DNA of 33,870 nt from Chitinilyticum litopenaei DSM 21440 (GTDB taxonomy: Bacteria; Pseudomonadota; Gammaproteobacteria; Burkholderiales; Chitinibacteraceae). Positions within the stretch are counted from its first letter, which is position 1; each line of letters begins with the position of its first letter. The notes under the pieces are model-generated. The model ran no database searches and was not told the origin of the DNA. It saw only the letters and a program-made list of their open reading frames with translations. Where the stretch lies: the NCBI RefSeq assembly GCF_000428145.1, contig NZ_ATZJ01000047.1:1-33870 (forward strand), written 5' to 3'. Both the position numbers and the translations under genes were made by a program. This document shows positions 15,532-23,550 of the stretch, one piece after another.

Positions 15532-15602
15532 GTGAGGTGTGAGGGGAGAGGTGTGAGGTGCAGGGAGGGGACGAGGTTTACGCCTCACCCCTCACACCTC
15601 AC
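15532..15602. repeat. CCTCAC-type inverted repeat downstream of ilvE
   Basis: GTGAGGTGTGAGGGG (15532-15546) and CCCCTCACACCTCAC (15588-15602) are a perfect 15-bp inverted repeat separated by 41 nt of purine-rich DNA that has a further GAGGTGTGAGG. It fills the gap between the ilvE stop and the zf-CHCC start. The motif is related to the heptanucleotide arrays at 29357 and 29928. Confidence 0.8.
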
Positions 15603-15605
15603 TCC

Positions 15606-16526
15606 TTACACGTAGGTGAGCCAGTCTTCGTGCTTGGCGTCGCGGCCCTGCACGCAGTCGAAATAGCGCTGCTGCAGCAGCTGCGTGACCGGGCCGCGGC
15701 TGCCGGCGCCAATGGCGCGGTTGTCCAGTTCGCGAATCGGGGTCACTTCGGCGGCGGTGCCGGTGAAGAAGGCTTCGTCGGCGGTGTAGATCTCGTCGCG
15801 GGTAATGCGCTTTTCGATGATCTCGATGCCTTCCTCGCGCGCCAGCGTCAGCACGGTGCTGCGGGTGATGCCGTCCAGGCAGGAGGCGACGTCCGGCGTG
15901 TAGAGCTTGCCCTTTTTCACCACGAACAGGTTTTCACCGGCGCCTTCCGAGGCATAGCCGTCGGTGTCGAGCACCAGCGCCTCGTCGTAGCCGTCGGCGG
16001 CCGCTTCCTGATGCGCGAGGATGGAGTTGATGTAATAACCGCTGGCCTTGGCGCGCACCATCGACACGTTCACGTGATGGCGGGTGAAGCTCGAGGTCTT
16101 CACGCGGATGCCCTTTTCCAGGCCGTCGGCGCCCAGATAGGCGCCCCATGGCCAGGCGGCCACGATGGTGTGGATGGTGTTGTTGGTCGCGGCGATGCCG
16201 AGCTTTTCGCTGCCGATAAAGGACAGCGGGCGCAGATAGCAGGATTTCAGCCCGTTTTCACGCACGACGGTCTTTTGCGCCTCGTTCAGTTCTTCGGCGG
16301 AAAACGGGATCTTCATCTGGAAGATCTTGGCCGAATTCAGCAGGCGCTCGGTGTGGTCCTGCAGGCGGAAGATCGCCGTGCCCTTCGGTGTTTCATAGGC
16401 GCGCACGCCTTCGAACACGCCCATGCCGTAATGCAGGGTGTGGGTCAGGACATGGGTGGTGGCATCGCGCCACGGCACCAGTTTGCCGTCATACCAGATG
16501 ACGCCGTCGCGATCAGCCAACGACAT
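15606..16526 (-). CDS. ilvE: Branched-chain amino acid aminotransferase
   Basis: 306-residue class IV PLP-dependent aminotransferase making Val, Leu and Ile from their keto acids with glutamate. Key segments are WYDGKLVPWRDATTHVLTH, HYGMGVFEGVRAY, VRAKASGYYINS with the PLP-binding lysine, ASEGAGENLFVV, and FFTGTAAEVTPIRELD. The start at 16526 has GAGGAG at 7-nt spacing; an upstream in-frame start at 16697 would run into the diguanylate cyclase gene. First gene of a minus-strand cluster that continues through zf-CHCC, GST, waaF and aroA. Confidence 0.97.
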   Translation of the reverse strand: MSLADRDGVIWYDGKLVPWRDATTHVLTHTLHYGMGVFEGVRAYETPKGTAIFRLQDHTERLLNSAKIFQMKIPFSAEELNEAQKTVVRENGLKSCYLRPLSFIGSEKLGIAATNNTIHTIVAAWPWGAYLGADGLEKGIRVKTSSFTRHHVNVSMVRAKASGYYINSILAHQEAAADGYDEALVLDTDGYASEGAGENLFVVKKGKLYTPDVASCLDGITRSTVLTLAREEGIEIIEKRITRDEIYTADEAFFTGTAAEVTPIRELDNRAIGAGSRGPVTQLLQQRYFDCVQGRDAKHEDWLTYV

Positions 16527-16609
16527 GGGACTTCTCCTCAAGCTATGGGGAGCCGTGCTGGCCTGTGGGTGGCGCCGGCCCCCGGATTCGGGTGTTCGGA
16601 AAAGCGGCA

Positions 16610-16615
16610 ATTGTA
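16610..16615 (-). promoter_or_regulatory. Candidate -10 box for the ilvE cluster
   Basis: On the minus strand TACAAT occurs in the 118-bp gap between the GGDEF gene and ilvE, about 84 bp before the ilvE start. There is no convincing -35 box at the normal distance. Reported as a weak candidate only. Confidence 0.3.
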
Positions 16616-16644
16616 GCGCAAAGCGCGGCCGGTGTACGCAGGCT

Positions 16645-18240
16645 TCAGCCCGGCAGACGCCAGTGCACGCGGTTGCGGCCGGCGGCCTTGGCTTCATAGA
16701 GCGCCGCGTCGGCGGCCTGCATCAGCTCGCTCATCGGCAAGGGCTGCGCTTCGGCACTGGCCAGACCGACGCTGAGGGTGGCCTGCAGGCCAGGCGTGAG
16801 CTCGCTCCAGTCATGGCTGGCCACCAGCCGGCGCAGGCGGTCGCCGATCTGCCGTGCCTGTTCGAGGCGCACCTGCGGCAGCAGGATGACGAATTCCTCG
16901 CCGCCGAAGCGGATGATGAGCTCGTTGCCCCGGCAGGCCTGGCGCAGCAGTGTGGCCAGGCGCTGCAGCACCGCGTCGCCGGTGCTGTGGCCGTAATGGT
17001 CATTGATGTATTTGAAGTGATCCATGTCGGCGATTAGCAGGCTGAGCGGCACGCCCGGTTCGCGGTCGAGGCGGGCGAACTGCTGTTCGAGCATGCGGCG
17101 GTTGTAGAGCCCGGTCAGCGGGTCGGTGAGCGCGGCGCGGCCCAGCGTGTCCAGCGTGTCCAGCTGGGCCAGCTGGTCGCGCAGCGTATTGTTCAGCGCC
17201 GCGTTTTCCAGCGTGCGCTGCGTCAGTTCCAGGCGGTTTTGCAGGCGCTTGAGGCGCTGTTCGGTGCGCCGGGCCAGGCGCGGCGCGCTGCTGCGGTGGT
17301 TGTGCTCCCAGCTGTGCAGATAGGCCTTGAAATGCTGCAGCGCCATGGCGGCGTCATCCATGGCCTTGTACTGGCAGTAGGCGTGGTGATGGAATTTCTC
17401 CAGCAGCGTTTGCGAGTCGACGCGGGCGGCTTCGCTGACCGCGCGTTCCAGCCAGTAGCGGGCCCGGCCGGCGTCGGCGTTTTGCAGCGCCAGCAGATAG
17501 GCCTGAAAGCTGGCCTGGCTCAGCACCCAGTAAAAACCCAGCTCGCCGCCCAGCCGGGCGGCGGTGTCGAGCGCGCTGGCGGCGTTGTCGCGCTCGCCGG
17601 TGGCCACGTACACGGTGGCGCGGTAGAGCGCGAATTCTGCCTGCCAGTGGCGATTCCCGCAGGCTGCGACATAGGGTTCGGCAATGGTCAGTGCAATACC
17701 GGCAACGGTATGGCGCTGCAGCGTAATCAGGTCATAGCCCAGGCAGAGATACGCTGCGCTCAGACTGGCGGCGTCATCGAGTGGCAGGGCAAAGTCCAGG
17801 GCGCTGCAGTGGTAGTGCAGCGCCGTGGCATGATCGTTCAGGATCCAGAACACCTTGCCTATGCCATTGAGGGCGCGCACCGCGTCGCTGCCGTGCTGCT
17901 GGTCCAGCGCCCGTGTGAGCGCGTCACCCCAGTGGGCGATCGCGGCATTGAGGTCGCCCAGCACCATGGCATGTCCGCCGCATTCGTCCAGCGCCTCCAG
18001 CAGTTCGGATTCCAGCCGCGCCCGGCGCAAAGGCGCCAGCAGGTGCTGCAGTTCCAGCAGCGATTGCCGGTAATCCCAGCGACCCAGCGCCTTGGCGGCC
18101 AAGAGGCGCGCCCGGAGCACCAGCGGCTGGTCGCGGCGGGCAGCGGCGCTGCCGGCCAGCAGCAGCGCCGCGCTGCGCGTGGTTTGCGGGGCGAGGTCGA
18201 GCCGGGCTTGCAGTTCGGCGAGCGTCACGGGCTGGGTCAT
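16645..18240 (-). CDS. TPR-like repeat diguanylate cyclase (GGDEF)
   Basis: 531-residue protein without membrane segments. Residues about 20-330 are helical repeats of TPR type (for example ALNGIGKVFWILNDHATALHYHCSALDFA); a coiled-coil-like linker (LARRTEQRLKRLQNRLELTQ) leads to a C-terminal GGDEF domain from about 375. The active-site loop is GGEEF at 446-450, so synthesis of c-di-GMP from two GTP is expected; the substrate loop DMDHFKYINDHYGHSTGD is intact. The product-inhibition I-site position reads RGNE rather than RxxD and may not work normally. The start overlaps the stop of the upstream TPR gene as ATGA (18237-18240), so the two are coupled. A divergent hybrid kinase lies next to them. 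Confidence 0.92.
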   Translation of the reverse strand: MTQPVTLAELQARLDLAPQTTRSAALLLAGSAAARRDQPLVLRARLLAAKALGRWDYRQSLLELQHLLAPLRRARLESELLEALDECGGHAMVLGDLNAAIAHWGDALTRALDQQHGSDAVRALNGIGKVFWILNDHATALHYHCSALDFALPLDDAASLSAAYLCLGYDLITLQRHTVAGIALTIAEPYVAACGNRHWQAEFALYRATVYVATGERDNAASALDTAARLGGELGFYWVLSQASFQAYLLALQNADAGRARYWLERAVSEAARVDSQTLLEKFHHHAYCQYKAMDDAAMALQHFKAYLHSWEHNHRSSAPRLARRTEQRLKRLQNRLELTQRTLENAALNNTLRDQLAQLDTLDTLGRAALTDPLTGLYNRRMLEQQFARLDREPGVPLSLLIADMDHFKYINDHYGHSTGDAVLQRLATLLRQACRGNELIIRFGGEEFVILLPQVRLEQARQIGDRLRRLVASHDWSELTPGLQATLSVGLASAEAQPLPMSELMQAADAALYEAKAAGRNRVHWRLPG

Positions 18241-19358
18241 GGGGTCGCTCCGGCTTGCTGGCGATCCAGCGCACCCTGCAAGCGCCGGTTGGCCAGCTTG
18301 AGGGTGACCAGCTGCAGGTGCAGCGCCAGGATGCGTTCCTGGTGCGGGGGCAGCGGCCGGCTGCGTCGGCCCTGCTGCGCCAGTGCGGCCTGGCGCTGTT
18401 CGTGCCAGTGCTCCAGCGTCAGCAGCGCATCGGCATGCCGCTGGCAGCCTTCCTGCCAGTCGGCCAGCTGGCGCAGCACGCTTTCCGGCAGCAGCTGCAG
18501 GCGGCCGTGCCGGCCGGCGAAATCGAGGGTGGACAAGGCATGGCCGATGGCCTGATCCAGGTCGCCGCACTGGCTGGCAATGTCGGCCTGCAAGAGGCGC
18601 GCCTGGATTTCTCCCCAGCGGTAATTGCCCTGGCGCGCCGAGGCCTGCGCGCGTACCGCCTGCTCGCGCGCGGCCAGCAGGCGTCCCTGCAGCAGCGCCA
18701 GCTTGCAGCGGAAATTCGCCAGATCGATCAGCCAGGCAGCGTCGACGTCGTAATGGGGCAGGCCGCCCAGCAGTTCCAGCTGGCCGGCCAGTGCGCCCGC
18801 GTCATTGCGGTTGGCGTAGCAGGCCGCGAGCAGCAGGCCGCTGCGAAAGCGCAGGCGGTTGTGGCCGATGTCGGCCGCGCATTGCTGGGCAAAGTCGAAC
18901 AGCTGGCGAACCTGCTCGCTCGGGCCGTCGCGGCTGAGCACATTGCCGATGCCCACGCAGGCTTCGCAGACGGCCACCAGATCGTTGAGTCCCTCCGCTT
19001 CGTCGAGGCAATGCAGCCAGTGGCGCAATTCCTGCTGGCTCTGGCCCAGTTCATGCGCGGCCTGGGCCAGCAATTGCAGCGCCGCCAGCCGGTGCGACGG
19101 GGCGCAGTGCTGGGTGGCGAGCTTGCCCAGGCGGCTGGCATGCCGCCGCATCAGCAGGTAATCCTGGTTGCCCCAGGCGGCCCGGCTCAGCGTTTCGTGC
19201 AGCCACAGCAGGTCTTCGTGTTCCAGCTCGTCGGGCGGGCGCCGCAGCAGCGCCTGCGTGCGCGCCAGCGCATCGGGTCGGGCCAGGCGCACCGCTTCGC
19301 GCGCGCTGGCCAGTTGCGAGCGCCAATGGGCAAGGGAGGGAGTGCTGGCAGGCTTCAT
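18237..19358 (-). CDS. TPR-like helical repeat protein
   Basis: About 373 residues of helical repeats with no recognisable catalytic domain, rich in Leu, Ala and Gln. It resembles in composition and layout the N-terminal part of the coupled TPR-GGDEF protein (for example LVAVCEACVGIGNVLSRDGPS against the matching ALNGIGKVFWILNDH region). The start at 19358 (MKPASTPSLAHWRSQL) is the best of weak choices, since no clear ribosome binding site precedes it and the frame is open to 19478. Its ATGA overlap with the cyclase gene suggests they work together, perhaps as sensor or scaffold and output. Not recognised as a named family. Confidence 0.75.
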   Translation of the reverse strand: MKPASTPSLAHWRSQLASAREAVRLARPDALARTQALLRRPPDELEHEDLLWLHETLSRAAWGNQDYLLMRRHASRLGKLATQHCAPSHRLAALQLLAQAAHELGQSQQELRHWLHCLDEAEGLNDLVAVCEACVGIGNVLSRDGPSEQVRQLFDFAQQCAADIGHNRLRFRSGLLLAACYANRNDAGALAGQLELLGGLPHYDVDAAWLIDLANFRCKLALLQGRLLAAREQAVRAQASARQGNYRWGEIQARLLQADIASQCGDLDQAIGHALSTLDFAGRHGRLQLLPESVLRQLADWQEGCQRHADALLTLEHWHEQRQAALAQQGRRSRPLPPHQERILALHLQLVTLKLANRRLQGALDRQQAGATP

Positions 19359-19523
19359 TGCAGGCGTGGGAGCGGGCTGTGTTTCCCAGTATGGAACATG
19401 CGGGCCCGGCCGCCATGTCCGCTGCGTCGCCGCGGTGTTGCATCCGGGTGCCGCTGGTGCGGTTGCCTGGGACAGCAAGGCTGAACTGACAGATAATTTC
19501 AGCCAGTTCAGAGGAGGGGTGTG

Positions 19524-22103
19524 ATGCAGCTTTCAGCGCTTCAAGGCTTGGCCGACTGGGTGCTGGCGGCGCCCGGCGAGGGCATGGCCAGCGTGATTGT
19601 CGAGCGCTTTGCCGCCGAGCTGGCTGCCCGGCGCGTGGTCCTGCTGTATTCGCAGGGCGGTGCGCTGCGCGTGCGCGCCCAGCTGGTGCAGGAGCAGGGC
19701 GCGCAGGAGTACGCCGAGCTGCAGCCGCTGGACGCCTTTTACGGCCTGCCGGTGGCGGCGCTCAAATCCCAGCTGCACATGCCGCTGGTCAGCATGATGG
19801 CCAGCACCATGCCCAGCGACGAAATCTGGCGCAAGGCCGGCGAGCCGCTGGTGCCGCGCTACCAGCTGATCGTGCCGCTGACCAATGAAGGCAAGCTGGT
19901 CGCCATCGTCTATGCCGAAACCGAGCAGCTGCCGGCCGTCGAGCGGGCGCTGGCCAGCGAGGTGTTTCATGGCGAATGCGCGGCCCTGGCCGTGTCGCTG
20001 GTGACGCGCCTGCGCCAGATGGAGGCCATCCGCTTTGTCGATGTCGAGGCCGGCCAGCTGCACGCCAGCCTGACGCGCATCGAGGACGAGCGCCAGCTGC
20101 TGCACCGGCTGGGCGAGGTGACGCTGGAACTCACGCGCGCGCCGGATCTCGATTCGCTCTACCGCAATGCGGTGGCGCTGGCCATCAGCCGGCTCGACAT
20201 CGACCGCCTCGGCCTCTTCGAATATGACGCCGCCACCGGCGACATGGTCGGCACCTACGGCACCGACAACGAAGGCAACATCACCGACGAACACTGGTAT
20301 CGCAGCCCCTGCCCGGTGCACGACATGTTCGCCGTGGCCCGCGCGCGACTGGGCGAGGTGGTCGTCAAGGAAGACGCCGCACTCTATTACGACAAGCATG
20401 TGGTCGGGCGCGGCTGGAATGCGCTGGTGGCCCTGCACCACGAGGGCGACATTCTCGGCTGGATCGCCTGCGACAACTTCATCCGCCATCGGCCCATGCC
20501 GCCGGGCCAGCGCGAGGTGCTCAAGCTCTTTGCCGCGATTCTGTCGCAACTGCTGCGCAGCAAGCATTTCGAGGCGGGCCTGCGCCAGGCCAACCAGCAA
20601 TTGTCGCTGCAGACCGAGGAGCTGCTGGCCGCGCGCGATGCCGCCGAAGAGGCCAGCCGTGCCAAGAGCGAATTCCTGGCCACCATCTCGCACGAAATCC
20701 GCACGCCGCTCAATGGCGTGCTCGGGTTTGCCCAGCTGCTGGCCGAATCGCCGCTCTCGCCCGAGCAGCGCGACCACCTGGGCAATATCCGCCATTCCGG
20801 CGAAGCGCTGCTGATGCTCATCAACGACCTGCTCGACTTCGCCAAGATCGAGGCCGGCCGGCTGGAGCTTGACGCCGTGCCCTTCGACGTCATCCGCGCC
20901 ACGCGCGAAGCCTGCCGCATGCTGGCGCCGCGTGCCGCCGAGCGCCGCATCGAGCTGCTGCTCGACGTCGCCCCCGACGTGCCGCAACGGGTGATCGGCG
21001 ACGACCTGCGCTACCGGCAGATCGTGCTCAATCTGGTGTCCAATGCGCTGAAATTCACCGACGAAGGCGGCGTGCGCGTCAGCCTGCGCTGGCAGCGCGG
21101 TGGCCTCTTGCTGAACGTGGCGGATACCGGTATCGGCATTCCGCAGGACCAGCAGGCCCGGCTTTTCGAGCGTTTCTACCAGGCCGACTCCAGCTCGACG
21201 CGCCGCTTTGGCGGCACCGGGCTGGGGCTGGCCATCTGCCGCCTGCTGTGCGAGCTGATGGGCGGGGTGATCAGCGTCGACTCCGCCGCCGGGCGCGGTT
21301 CCCTGTTCAGTTGTGCGCTGCCGCTGCGCCCGGAGCAATTCGTGCTGCCCGAGCGCGATGTGCGCGAAGCCGCCTTTCTGGCTGGCAAGCGCATCGGCTG
21401 GCTGGGCGATGCACAGTGGTGCGACGAGCGCCTGCTGCAGGTGCTGCAGCAGGCGGGCGCCGACGTTGCGCGCGGCGAACGGATCGATGCGGCCGGGCTG
21501 GATGTGCTGATCGTCGATCAGGGCGCCGGCAAGCCGGTGTTGCCGGAGCCGCTGCCGGCGGGCCTGCCGCTGCTGTATTGCGGCTGGCAGCAGCCCGAGG
21601 GCTGGCGCGAAGCGGCGCAGCGTCTCTACCTGGCCAAGCCGGTATTCGGCCTGGACAACTGGCTGGCCGCACTGGCGGCCCTGCTGGGGCTGGCGCCCGC
21701 GCACGAAGCGCCGCAATGCCATACGCCGCAGGCCTCGATGCGCGGGCGGGTGCTGGTGGTGGAAGACAATCCGCTCAACCAGCGCGTGGTGGCGCTGGGC
21801 CTGCAGCGCCTGGGCTGCGAGGTCGACATCGCCGGCAATGGCGTCGATGCGCTGGAAAAGGCCGCCGAGGCCGATTACGACCTGATCCTGATGGATTGCC
21901 AGATGCCGGTCATGGACGGGCTGGAAGCCACGCGCCGCCTGCGCGCCGACGCCCGCACGCGGCACTGGCCGATTGTCGCGCTGACCGCCAATGCGCTGTC
22001 CGAGAGCGAGGAAGCGTGCCTGGCGGCCGGGATGAACGACTTCCTGACCAAGCCGATCAATTTCGAACTGCTGCGCGCGGCCCTGCAGCGCTATTTGCGT
22101 TAA
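19524..22103 (+). CDS. Soluble hybrid histidine kinase (GAF - HisKA - HATPase - degenerate REC - REC)
   Basis: 859 residues with no transmembrane segment, so it senses an internal signal. Residues about 1-165 are an unassigned, GAF-like sensor region; a GAF domain follows at about 195-345; a coiled coil leads to the HisKA domain with HEIRTPLNGV (His390). The HATPase domain has an N-box LVSNALKF, DTGIGIP (Asp534) and GGTGLGLAIC. A diverged receiver-like region (about 610-715) lacks the acidic pocket. The C-terminal receiver has VLVVEDNPLNQ and LILMDCQMPVMDG with phosphoacceptor Asp791 and a conserved TKPI lysine. GAGGAGG upstream supports ATG at 19524 over GTG at 19521. Divergent from the TPR and TPR-GGDEF genes, which may be its output. 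Confidence 0.93.
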   Translation: MQLSALQGLADWVLAAPGEGMASVIVERFAAELAARRVVLLYSQGGALRVRAQLVQEQGAQEYAELQPLDAFYGLPVAALKSQLHMPLVSMMASTMPSDEIWRKAGEPLVPRYQLIVPLTNEGKLVAIVYAETEQLPAVERALASEVFHGECAALAVSLVTRLRQMEAIRFVDVEAGQLHASLTRIEDERQLLHRLGEVTLELTRAPDLDSLYRNAVALAISRLDIDRLGLFEYDAATGDMVGTYGTDNEGNITDEHWYRSPCPVHDMFAVARARLGEVVVKEDAALYYDKHVVGRGWNALVALHHEGDILGWIACDNFIRHRPMPPGQREVLKLFAAILSQLLRSKHFEAGLRQANQQLSLQTEELLAARDAAEEASRAKSEFLATISHEIRTPLNGVLGFAQLLAESPLSPEQRDHLGNIRHSGEALLMLINDLLDFAKIEAGRLELDAVPFDVIRATREACRMLAPRAAERRIELLLDVAPDVPQRVIGDDLRYRQIVLNLVSNALKFTDEGGVRVSLRWQRGGLLLNVADTGIGIPQDQQARLFERFYQADSSSTRRFGGTGLGLAICRLLCELMGGVISVDSAAGRGSLFSCALPLRPEQFVLPERDVREAAFLAGKRIGWLGDAQWCDERLLQVLQQAGADVARGERIDAAGLDVLIVDQGAGKPVLPEPLPAGLPLLYCGWQQPEGWREAAQRLYLAKPVFGLDNWLAALAALLGLAPAHEAPQCHTPQASMRGRVLVVEDNPLNQRVVALGLQRLGCEVDIAGNGVDALEKAAEADYDLILMDCQMPVMDGLEATRRLRADARTRHWPIVALTANALSESEEACLAAGMNDFLTKPINFELLRAALQRYLR

Positions 22104-22132
22104 ATTTTCCTGATTATGTCTTTCCTTCAGGG

Positions 22133-22400
22133 ATTCCGAGCAACAAAGCTTTGGTTAGGACGATCTGCCCTGAAAGCCGCTGAGAAGCGCAGCTTTTCCG
22201 GGATCAGGCGCGGGACGTGTTTGAGGGCGCAGCCCGAGTTGTCCCGCGCCCCCGGAAAAACGAGCATCGCAAGGTACCCCGCGTAGCGGGGCGGCTGGCC
22301 GGGCGTGCCTTGGGGGTGTCGGGGGGCTTGGCAAGACAAGCCCCCTGACGTGCCGCCGGGCACCCCCGGCATGGAAAGCAATGCGCCGCAGGCGTTAAAA
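22133..22400 (-). ncRNA. Structured repeat / putative noncoding RNA, copy 1
   Basis: No gene fits this 400-bp gap. Read on the minus strand it holds a GC-rich 5' block (22297-22395) that pairs with itself (GTCAGGGGGCTTG with CAAGCCCCCCGAC), a CCCCGCTACGCGGGG hairpin, the conserved ACCTTGCGATGCTCG, and a two-part stem: TTTTCCGGG with CCCGGAAAA (22194-22202/22251-22259) and GGCGCGGGAC with GTCCCGCGCC (22207-22216/22241-22250), with GGGCTGCGCCC in the loop. GCTGCGCTTCTC follows. A second copy at 23625-24028 in opposite orientation keeps the same plan with different stem sequences. Class not identified; stand-alone HEARO/omega-type RNA of IS200/IS605 relatives is one idea to test. Boundaries are approximate. 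Confidence 0.6.
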
Positions 22401-22406
22401 ACATTG

Positions 22407-22440
22407 CGTCCTGAAACAGAGGCATGATCAGGACGTTTTT
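22407..22440 (+). terminator. Intrinsic terminator-like hairpin
   Basis: CGTCCTG (22407-22413) pairs with CAGGACG (22429-22435), followed by TTTTT (22436-22440) on the plus strand. It could end the hybrid-kinase transcript about 300 bp after the stop codon, or form part of the adjacent structured element. Confidence 0.6.
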
Positions 22441-22442
22441 AT

Positions 22443-22491
22443 GGGTATTGCTCTGTGGTCTATTCAATTGAAGGGTTGTAGCCAAATACCC
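22443..22491 (+). repeat. Dispersed GGGTATTGC hairpin repeat, copy R3
   Basis: GGGTATTGCTCTG at the left, GGTTGTAGCCAAATACCC at the right, 49 bp. It lies 13 bp from the stop codon of the LacI-family gene, in the convergent gap after the hybrid kinase. The outer GGGTAT/ATACCC arms are intact. Confidence 0.8.
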
Positions 22492-22504
22492 ATGGTTGTA
22501 TTGC

Positions 22505-23515
22505 TCAGGCTGGCGCTGTCCGGCGCACAATGCGCGCCGGCACCCATTCCGGCGCTACCGTTGCGCCGTTGCGCATGGCCAGTACCCGGCTCAGCGCCGC
22601 AGCGGCCAGTGCCGCGCTGTCCTGCACGATGCTGTCGATCGCCACCGGCAGGCAGTCGAGCAGTTCGTGATTGTCGAAGGAGGCCAGCCGTGGCGGCGCC
22701 TGAAACAGGCCGTGCTGTTTCATGTAGCCCAGCACGCCTTCCAGCAGCGTGATCGAGGCGGCGAAGATCACCTGCGGATAATGTCCCAGCGTGGCATGGC
22801 AGGCCGCCATCAGTTCCGCGCCCGACTGGCGCTGGAAGGTGCGCTGCCACACCCAGCCGTCCTGCTCGGCCAGGCCAGCGCGCGCCAGGCCGGCGCGGTA
22901 GCCGGCCAGACGGTCGCGACTGGGCGACAGCTCGGGCTGGCCGCCAAAAAACACCACCTCGCGCACGCCGGCGCCGCTGGCCAGCTCGCAGACCAGCTCG
23001 GCGACGCGTTCTTCGGCGGCGGTCACGACAAAGGGCAGGGGGCTGTCGGGCACGCGGCGGTCAACCAGCAGCAGCGGCGTGCGCCTGGCGTAGTTTTCAT
23101 AGTGGCCGGGCGTCACCGCGCAGGGAATGACCAGCAGGCCATCGACCTGACGCGACAGCAGATGACGCAGGCCTTCGTCCTCGCGCTCCGGATCGTCCTC
23201 GCTGGTGACCAGCAGCAGTTGATAGCCGAGCGCGCGCGCCTGGATTTCCAGTTCCTGCGCCAGCATGGCGTGGGCAAAGTTGGTCAGTTCGGGCACCACC
23301 AGCCCCAGCGTGCCGCTGCTGCGGCTGCGCAGCGTGCGCGCCGATTGCGAGGGGCTGAAATGGTGTTCGGCGGCAATGGCCAGCACGCGGTCGCGGGTGG
23401 CGGCGGCGATGCGGTATTCGGCGGCGCGGCCGTTGAGCACCATGCTGGCGGTGGTTTTCGAGACGCCCGCGAGCTTGGCGATGTCGTCGATGGTCAGGCG
23501 TTCGAACTGGCTCAT
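22505..23515 (-). CDS. LacI-family transcriptional regulator, Cra/FruR-like
   Basis: 336-residue repressor-type regulator. The N-terminal helix-turn-helix and hinge is LTIDDIAKLAGVSKTTASMV with NGRAAEYRIAAATRDRVLAIA, which resembles Cra/FruR more than RbsR. The periplasmic-binding-protein-like effector domain follows (LGLVVPELTNFAHAMLAQEL, LLSRQVDGLLVIPC, FGGQPELSPSRDRLAGYR, FDNHELLDCLPVAIDS). ATG at 23515 has AGGA at 7-nt spacing; the in-frame start at 23548 is less likely. It lies after the rbs genes but behind their terminator, so it has its own promoter. By position it may control ribose uptake; by sequence it may sense a phosphorylated sugar. The two ideas are not resolved here. Confidence 0.9.
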   Translation of the reverse strand: MSQFERLTIDDIAKLAGVSKTTASMVLNGRAAEYRIAAATRDRVLAIAAEHHFSPSQSARTLRSRSSGTLGLVVPELTNFAHAMLAQELEIQARALGYQLLLVTSEDDPEREDEGLRHLLSRQVDGLLVIPCAVTPGHYENYARRTPLLLVDRRVPDSPLPFVVTAAEERVAELVCELASGAGVREVVFFGGQPELSPSRDRLAGYRAGLARAGLAEQDGWVWQRTFQRQSGAELMAACHATLGHYPQVIFAASITLLEGVLGYMKQHGLFQAPPRLASFDNHELLDCLPVAIDSIVQDSAALAAAALSRVLAMRNGATVAPEWVPARIVRRTAPA

Positions 23516-23550
23516 TGATGATCCTGATTGGCAAGACTGCTCATGCAAAA

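Noticed and set aside
19533..21965. 810-codon minus-strand frame opposite the hybrid kinase
   Set aside because: The plus strand has all kinase motifs in order; the antisense product is His/Gln/Arg-rich and unrelated to any family.
22496..23518. 340-codon plus-strand frame opposite the LacI-family gene
   Set aside because: The minus strand encodes an unambiguous LacI-type regulator; the antisense frame is a GC-codon artefact.
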